In this document: positions 60,018 through 64,000 of the stretch, one piece after another
Layout: each line of letters starts with the position of its first letter
Numbering within the stretch: the stretch's first letter is position 1
NCBI RefSeq assembly: GCF_040371755.1
Contig: NZ_BAABWE010000004.1
Span: 62,001-126,000, forward strand
Direction: 5' to 3'
Length of the DNA: 64,000 nt
Source: Bermanella sp040371755
GTDB taxonomy: Bacteria; Pseudomonadota; Gammaproteobacteria; Pseudomonadales; Oceanobacteraceae
The notes under the pieces: model-generated
Told to the model about the DNA's origin: nothing
What the model saw: the letters and a program-made list of their open reading frames with translations, nothing else
Databases searched by the model: none
Program-made: the position numbers and the translations under genes

Positions 60018-61607
60018 ATGAGTCGTTCATTTAAATTAATAACTTTATTTTTACTAAGCTTCTGTCTCGTCGCCTGTATTGATTTGGGCGAGGATGATAA
60101 ACAAAACGCAGAAGACTGCTCGGCAGGGGATCAAGAAGCGTGTGATACCTTAGATGAAGAATTAGAACTGGCCAACGAAGCGTGCGACGATGGCGAACTG
60201 GATCAATGTTTACGGGCTGCTGCCTTAGATGAGTTAATTGACAGTATTCCTCAAGGATTAATCATTGCCTCATCAACCGCCAGTGCTGATGCGGGTAACA
60301 GCAGTGAGTTTGAAAGTAAAAAAGAAGCGGCAAGCGCATTTTTAGATACCATTCGTGGTGCCACTGATTTATCCAGTTGCTTAGATGCCATTCCTAGCCA
60401 GCCTCAGGTGTCATCGCCCTTATGTTATGGCCCTGCCCTTGATTACACCGACCACCCAGACTCATCAAGTGGTACAGATGACGGCCAACTACCCACAGGT
60501 GATTTAGGTTTATGGGTAGAAGACGAACCCAGTACAGGTGAGGCGTGTGCGGCAGCCAAGTTAAACGAGCTGGTGGCAAAGGCGGCCTATAATGTGGATC
60601 TTGCCGTGGGCAGTATGGGCATGATGGTGTGTGCGGCCGCATTACTAGGTGAAGACTTACCAGAAAATGGTGCCACGCTCGATTTGAGCTCACAGCTATC
60701 AAGTATTAGTGAGAGCAGTAATCAGTCTGGCATTGAGATTGAAACCGCAACGGTTATCCACAAAACCCTAAGTGCCAGTACCGGATACGAAACCCATATT
60801 GTCGGTACGCTTCATGGCCAAGAAATTGATTTAACCGTATTGCACGACAGTGACAATGATAATGGCCTGCTGACCATAGAAGCCACGGAAGAGAATAACC
60901 AAGCAACGGATTTACGCGGTGTATCGGTTATTTATGAGTTATCTAGCTCACAGGCTAGTTATCGGATGATTTCTTCTCGTGCCCAGCCACAAGGTAGTTC
61001 AGACCCCGAGGTGAGCTACGCCAGTGATGGTCAAATCAGCTTACAGGCCGGTGAAGACATTCATGTGATGCAAGCGCAAATTAGCCTCGCTGACGGATAC
61101 GGCAGTTTAGCGTATGCATGGAAAGCAGGGGGCGGTGACAGCCATTACCGTGCGTTAAACGTGGTGACCGAAAGCACAGGTAATGGTACAGGTCGTGCGT
61201 ACTATGGTTATGTGCCATCCCCAGCGGCATCCAGTGAGGTCATCGACCTTGATTTAGCCGCCACAGATGCCGGCATGATTTGCAACTGGGCAGGCCCAGG
61301 TAACAGTCACACTCCAGTGGATAAAGTGCAATATCAAGCCTTAGGTTTAAGCTCTGGTGAATGGACAGCCACCTCATCTAATATTTTATACGTGCCCACA
61401 ACCACTTGTGATATGGATGCCAACACGGGTACGTTCACCCCAGCGTTTGGTGGCCATAACAGCTCAAGCCATACGCCATCAACTCATGAGCAAACGGTGA
61501 TTGATAACGGCACATTGGATTCATCTTCCGCCGCCATTACCAATGACTTACTCGACAAAGCCAGTATTGATTTTACTTTACCAAGTGCGCCTACTGCTCC
61601 TCAGTAA
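60018..61607 (+). CDS. Large Cys-rich lipoprotein of unknown function
   Basis: A 529-aa protein whose ATG at 60018 (GGAGA ribosome site) gives a lipoprotein signal MSRSFKLITLFLLSFCLVAC with lipobox LVAC. The mature N-terminus is very acidic and has spaced Cys pairs (CSAGDQEAC, CDDGELDQC), reminiscent of cysteine-rich Sel1-type repeats. The remainder is Ser/Thr/Asp-rich and strand-like, typical of a surface or outer-membrane-attached protein. I do not recognise a family. It lies between nudE and yrfG, genes that are close neighbours in Pseudomonas, so it may be an insertion. Confidence 0.82.
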   Translation: MSRSFKLITLFLLSFCLVACIDLGEDDKQNAEDCSAGDQEACDTLDEELELANEACDDGELDQCLRAAALDELIDSIPQGLIIASSTASADAGNSSEFESKKEAASAFLDTIRGATDLSSCLDAIPSQPQVSSPLCYGPALDYTDHPDSSSGTDDGQLPTGDLGLWVEDEPSTGEACAAAKLNELVAKAAYNVDLAVGSMGMMVCAAALLGEDLPENGATLDLSSQLSSISESSNQSGIEIETATVIHKTLSASTGYETHIVGTLHGQEIDLTVLHDSDNDNGLLTIEATEENNQATDLRGVSVIYELSSSQASYRMISSRAQPQGSSDPEVSYASDGQISLQAGEDIHVMQAQISLADGYGSLAYAWKAGGGDSHYRALNVVTESTGNGTGRAYYGYVPSPAASSEVIDLDLAATDAGMICNWAGPGNSHTPVDKVQYQALGLSSGEWTATSSNILYVPTTTCDMDANTGTFTPAFGGHNSSSHTPSTHEQTVIDNGTLDSSSAAITNDLLDKASIDFTLPSAPTAPQ

Positions 61608-61616
61608 CATCTATTT

Positions 61617-61640
61617 AGCCCACTGAATACTCAGTGGGCT
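61617..61640 (+). terminator. Terminator after the lipoprotein gene
   Basis: AGCCCACTGA-ATAC-TCAGTGGGCT, a perfect 10-bp stem 10 bases after the stop, followed by TTACCTTT. Confidence 0.85.
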
Positions 61641-61764
61641 TTACCTTTCAAAGCACTTCTTTTGACGCAATTGCGGCTTATTACATATTTGCGGTTTCTG
61701 GCCCATGCTGAAAACACTATAATCAATGGGAATCGTCACACGTGCCTAAAGGGGTGCCCATTAC

Positions 61765-62439
61765 ATGATCCATTGGAATGAAGTTGATACCGTATTATTG
61801 GATATGGACGGCACTCTGCTGGATTTGCACTTTGATAATTTTTTCTGGTTGGAACACCTACCGGAAAGGTACGCCGTACACCACGGTATGGATAAATCCC
61901 AAGCATTAGAAACTCTCACTTTGCAGATGGAGCAAAAGCAAGGCCAGCTAGAATGGTACTGCTTAGACTACTGGAGCGAGCTGACACACATGCCCATTGC
62001 GCAATTGAAGCAAGATATCTCGCACAAAATTAAATTTCGCCCCCATGTACCTGATTTTCTTGAAGCTTTACGCAAAGCCGGAAAGCGAAGTGTGATTGTG
62101 ACCAATGCCCATCGCGATAGTGTGGACTTAAAAATGCTGCATACGGGTTTAGATAACATGGTGGATCGCATTATTAGCTCCCACGATTACGGCTACGCCA
62201 AAGAAGATCAGCGTTTTTGGCAACACTTAATGGAAGATGAAGGCTTTGATAAGCAACGCACTGTTCTCATTGATGATAGTTTAGCTGTGTTAGAATCTGC
62301 TCAGCGCTATGGTATTCAACACTTAATGTGTATTCATGAACCAGATAGCCAAAAACCCAAGCGAGAGATAACCCAGTTTCGCAGCATTGATGCCTTTAAA
62401 GATGTGATGCCAGCGAATAAGGAAGCCCCAAGTGAGTGA
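61765..62439 (+). CDS. yrfG: GMP/IMP nucleotidase YrfG (HAD family)
   Basis: A 224-aa haloacid-dehalogenase phosphatase with motif I LLDMDGTLLDLHFD, motif II VIVTNAH, a motif III Lys (YAKEDQRF) and motif IV VLIDDSLAVLESA. The N-terminal DNFFWLEHLPERYA cap segment is typical of YrfG, which removes phosphate from GMP and IMP in E. coli. The last eight bases overlap hslR. Confidence 0.93.
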   Translation: MIHWNEVDTVLLDMDGTLLDLHFDNFFWLEHLPERYAVHHGMDKSQALETLTLQMEQKQGQLEWYCLDYWSELTHMPIAQLKQDISHKIKFRPHVPDFLEALRKAGKRSVIVTNAHRDSVDLKMLHTGLDNMVDRIISSHDYGYAKEDQRFWQHLMEDEGFDKQRTVLIDDSLAVLESAQRYGIQHLMCIHEPDSQKPKREITQFRSIDAFKDVMPANKEAPSE

Positions 62440-62833
62440 TAAAAAGCCCGCAAAAGTACGCTTAGATAAGTGGCTTTGGGCGGCCCGATTTTTTAAAACC
62501 CGTGCACTGGCTAAAGCCGCCATTGAAGGTGGCAAAGTTCTGTACGATGGGCAGCGCTGTAAAGTCAGTCGCACGGTTGATGTTGGAGCCACCTTGCAGG
62601 TACGCCAAGGCTATGATGATAAAATCATCACCGTGCTCAAAATCAGCGAACAACGCAAAGGCGCAGCGGATGCCCAGCTGTTATACGAAGAAACCGCAGC
62701 CAGCATCAAAAAACGCATGGACGAAGCAGATCGTCGTCGCAAATTTGCCCAATCCAACCCCTTGTTTGACCATAAGCCAAACAAAAAAGAGCGCCGTCAA
62801 ATTAGTAAGTTTAAAGACGAAACCACGCTTTAA
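62432..62833 (+). CDS. hslR: Heat-shock protein 15 (HslR)
   Basis: Hsp15 binds 50S subunits carrying stalled nascent chains and helps recycle them. The 133-aa protein has the S4 RNA-binding domain (VRLDKWLWAARFFKTRALAK, EGGKVLYDGQRCKVSRTV) and a basic C-terminal tail (KPNKKERRQISKF). The start is GTG at 62432, preceded by AAGGAAG, overlapping the yrfG stop. Confidence 0.95.
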   Translation: MSDKKPAKVRLDKWLWAARFFKTRALAKAAIEGGKVLYDGQRCKVSRTVDVGATLQVRQGYDDKIITVLKISEQRKGAADAQLLYEETAASIKKRMDEADRRRKFAQSNPLFDHKPNKKERRQISKFKDETTL

Positions 62834-62883
62834 TTTAAAACCCTATTGATAAGCTTATCCGCAGGATAAGTAAGAGAAAACCC

Positions 62884-63771
62884 ATGGCCACTCATGACAC
62901 CTTACAACGTTTTACCTTTGATAACTGCCATGTACGTGGTGAATTAGTCGGGCTTAAGCAATCCCTTGCAGACATGTTTCAGCGTCAAACCTACCCAGAG
63001 CCAGTCAATGGCCTTCTAGGGGAGCTATTAGTGGCTGCGGCACTGTTAAGTGCCACCGTTAAAATTGAAGGTATTTTAAGCCTGCAAGTGCAAACCGATG
63101 GCCCAGTACGCTTATTGGTTGCGGAAACCACCCATGACGGCAAACTCAAAGGCATTGCCCGTTTAGACGAAGACAAAGACTTAAGTGAAGAGCACCTACT
63201 TGGGCAAAAGGGCCAGCTTATTATCACCATTGAGCCAAACCAAGGCCGTCGCTATCAAGGTATCGTCGCACTCGAAGAAGGCAGTATTACTAAGTCGGTA
63301 GAAGCGTACTTTAGACAATCCGAACAGCTAGATACCCACTTATGGATTAGCTGTGAAAACGGCATGGCAGCAGGTTTGTTTTTACAAGAGCTCCCAGAGC
63401 TTGGTGAAATTCAAGAAACCATAGAGGCGGATGACGACGCATGGAACCGCCTAAACCAATTGGCGCACACCCTGCGCAGTGATGAATTATTGCACCTTAG
63501 CAATGAAGATATTTTATATCGTTTATATCACGAAGAAAAAGTACGAGTCTACGAAGGGCAACCGTTACAATTTAGTTGCAGTTGCTCAAAAGAACGTTTA
63601 TCCGTGGCCCTGACTCAAATCGGATATGCGGAATGCCAAGACATCATCGACGAGCAGAAAAAGATCCGAGCCGATTGTCAGTTTTGTGGTCAACACTACA
63701 GCTTCACTCAAAGTGATGTGAATGGATTGTTCCCCCTAGAAAGCGCAAAAAACGGCAAAGGCCTGCATTAA
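62884..63771 (+). CDS. hslO: Redox-regulated chaperone Hsp33
   Basis: Hsp33 is activated by oxidation and heat. The 295-aa protein has the N-terminal chaperone domain (PEPVNGLLGELLVAAALLSA, VQTDGPVRLLVAE) and the C-terminal zinc centre with CSCSKER and CQFCGQHY, the CxC...CxxC redox switch. It completes the yrfG-hslR-hslO operon found in many gammaproteobacteria. Confidence 0.97.
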   Translation: MATHDTLQRFTFDNCHVRGELVGLKQSLADMFQRQTYPEPVNGLLGELLVAAALLSATVKIEGILSLQVQTDGPVRLLVAETTHDGKLKGIARLDEDKDLSEEHLLGQKGQLIITIEPNQGRRYQGIVALEEGSITKSVEAYFRQSEQLDTHLWISCENGMAAGLFLQELPELGEIQETIEADDDAWNRLNQLAHTLRSDELLHLSNEDILYRLYHEEKVRVYEGQPLQFSCSCSKERLSVALTQIGYAECQDIIDEQKKIRADCQFCGQHYSFTQSDVNGLFPLESAKNGKGLH

Positions 63772-63800
63772 TCTTTTTGAAAAGTCGAAATCAATATGAG

Positions 63801-63831
63801 GCCGCTTATTGAAAAATACGCGGCTTTTTTT
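63801..63831 (+). terminator. Terminator after hslO
   Basis: GCCGC and GCGGC arms around a 14-base A-rich loop, followed by six T residues, about 30 bases after the stop. Confidence 0.8.
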
Positions 63832-63853
63832 GTGGGTGATGGCACGACTTAAA

Positions 63854-64000
63854 TCAAAAGGCCCAGTTTACTAATAAGCCATAGCGGTGAGCTAGACGCT
63901 CGTTTTCGGGAATGTAAACCGTGCCGATGTTTTGAATGTCTTTAAATTGATATTGGAAGTCGTAGATTAGCCCTAACGAGATATCGTCATTCAGGTGATA
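63854..64000 (-). CDS. C-terminal end of a beta-barrel outer-membrane protein (partial)
   Basis: The minus strand is open from the right edge to a TGA at 63856-63854, giving 48 residues: alternating polar/hydrophobic strands (DDISLGLIYDFQYQF, ERLAHRYGLLVNWAF) with a C-terminal Phe. The terminal aromatic after an amphipathic strand is the BAM recognition signal of outer-membrane barrels. The family cannot be told from this fragment. It converges with hslO. Confidence 0.7.
   Translation of the reverse strand, partial: YHLNDDISLGLIYDFQYQFKDIQNIGTVYIPENERLAHRYGLLVNWAF

Overview
The window looks like an origin-proximal piece of the chromosome of a marine gammaproteobacterium of the Oceanospirillales type, perhaps related to Bermanella or Oleispira. 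The genus is inference; no rRNA is present. Base composition is moderate. Most genes are vertically inherited housekeeping genes whose neighbours match those flanking the Pseudomonas chromosome origin: rsmD/M16/ftsYEX/rpoH, metXW/yggT, rph/yicC/gmk/rpoZ/spoT/ridA, argH/algZR, hisBHF/mutY/yggX, ubiD/rho/trxA/ppx/ppk/hemB, hemCDXY, cysQ/nudE/yrfG and hslRO.

Layout. 0-7.5 kb: rsmD and a degenerate M16 protein diverge from ftsY-ftsE-ftsX-rpoH, followed by a DUF423 membrane protein, trmB and a PA4642-like protein. 7.5-13 kb (mostly minus strand): hemW-rdgB, DUF4426, metW-metX, yggT, rph. 13-18 kb (plus): yicC, gmk, rpoZ, spoT, ridA. 18-25 kb: a secreted protein of unknown function and argH, the AlgZ/AlgR-type two-component pair, then hisF, hisH and hisB separated by repeat-filled gaps and lacking hisA. 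25-31 kb: PanZ-like GNAT, a lone MlaC, a YfiR plus GGDEF-EAL pair, mutY-yggX, tRNA-Phe(GAA). 31-45.5 kb: an SDR gene behind a perfect 125-bp tandem duplication, a ferredoxin-reductase, ubiD, rho, trxA, ppx, an AT-rich ATP-grasp insertion, ppk, hemB and a TVP38-reductase fusion whose 3' end is tandemly repeated. 45.5-50 kb is an accessory patch: yigI, a mini-MreB-like protein, VF530, a 56-aa protein, a REP-associated transposase framed by REP palindromes, a TraB/GumN protein and a lone Bro-N protein. 50-54 kb is hemY-hemX-hemD-hemC (minus). A 605-bp gene-free region follows, then lrgA-lrgB, a GGDEF protein with two CheY-like regulators, cysQ-nudE, a Cys-rich lipoprotein, yrfG-hslR-hslO and the end of an outer-membrane protein gene.

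The most striking signal is the hemC-lrgA gap. It carries seven sequences matching the DnaA-box consensus. Three of them form an iterated module in which a TGTGGATAA box is followed, always 18 bases after its first base, by TAACTTTGGGA. Transcription largely diverges from this point, so it is a strong candidate for the chromosomal replication origin or a DnaA-controlled locus.

The second theme is an unusual repeat ecology. Tandem heptamers (consensus about GGGAGAC) start at or near the stop codons of several genes, and a different heptamer follows argH. A family of about 120-bp imperfect palindromes and REP-like units build near-parallel mosaic cassettes between the his genes. Functionally the window covers cell division and secretion (FtsY, FtsEX), heat shock (RpoH, Hsp33, Hsp15), stringent response, Met/His/Arg biosynthesis, haem synthesis, polyphosphate metabolism and c-di-GMP signalling.
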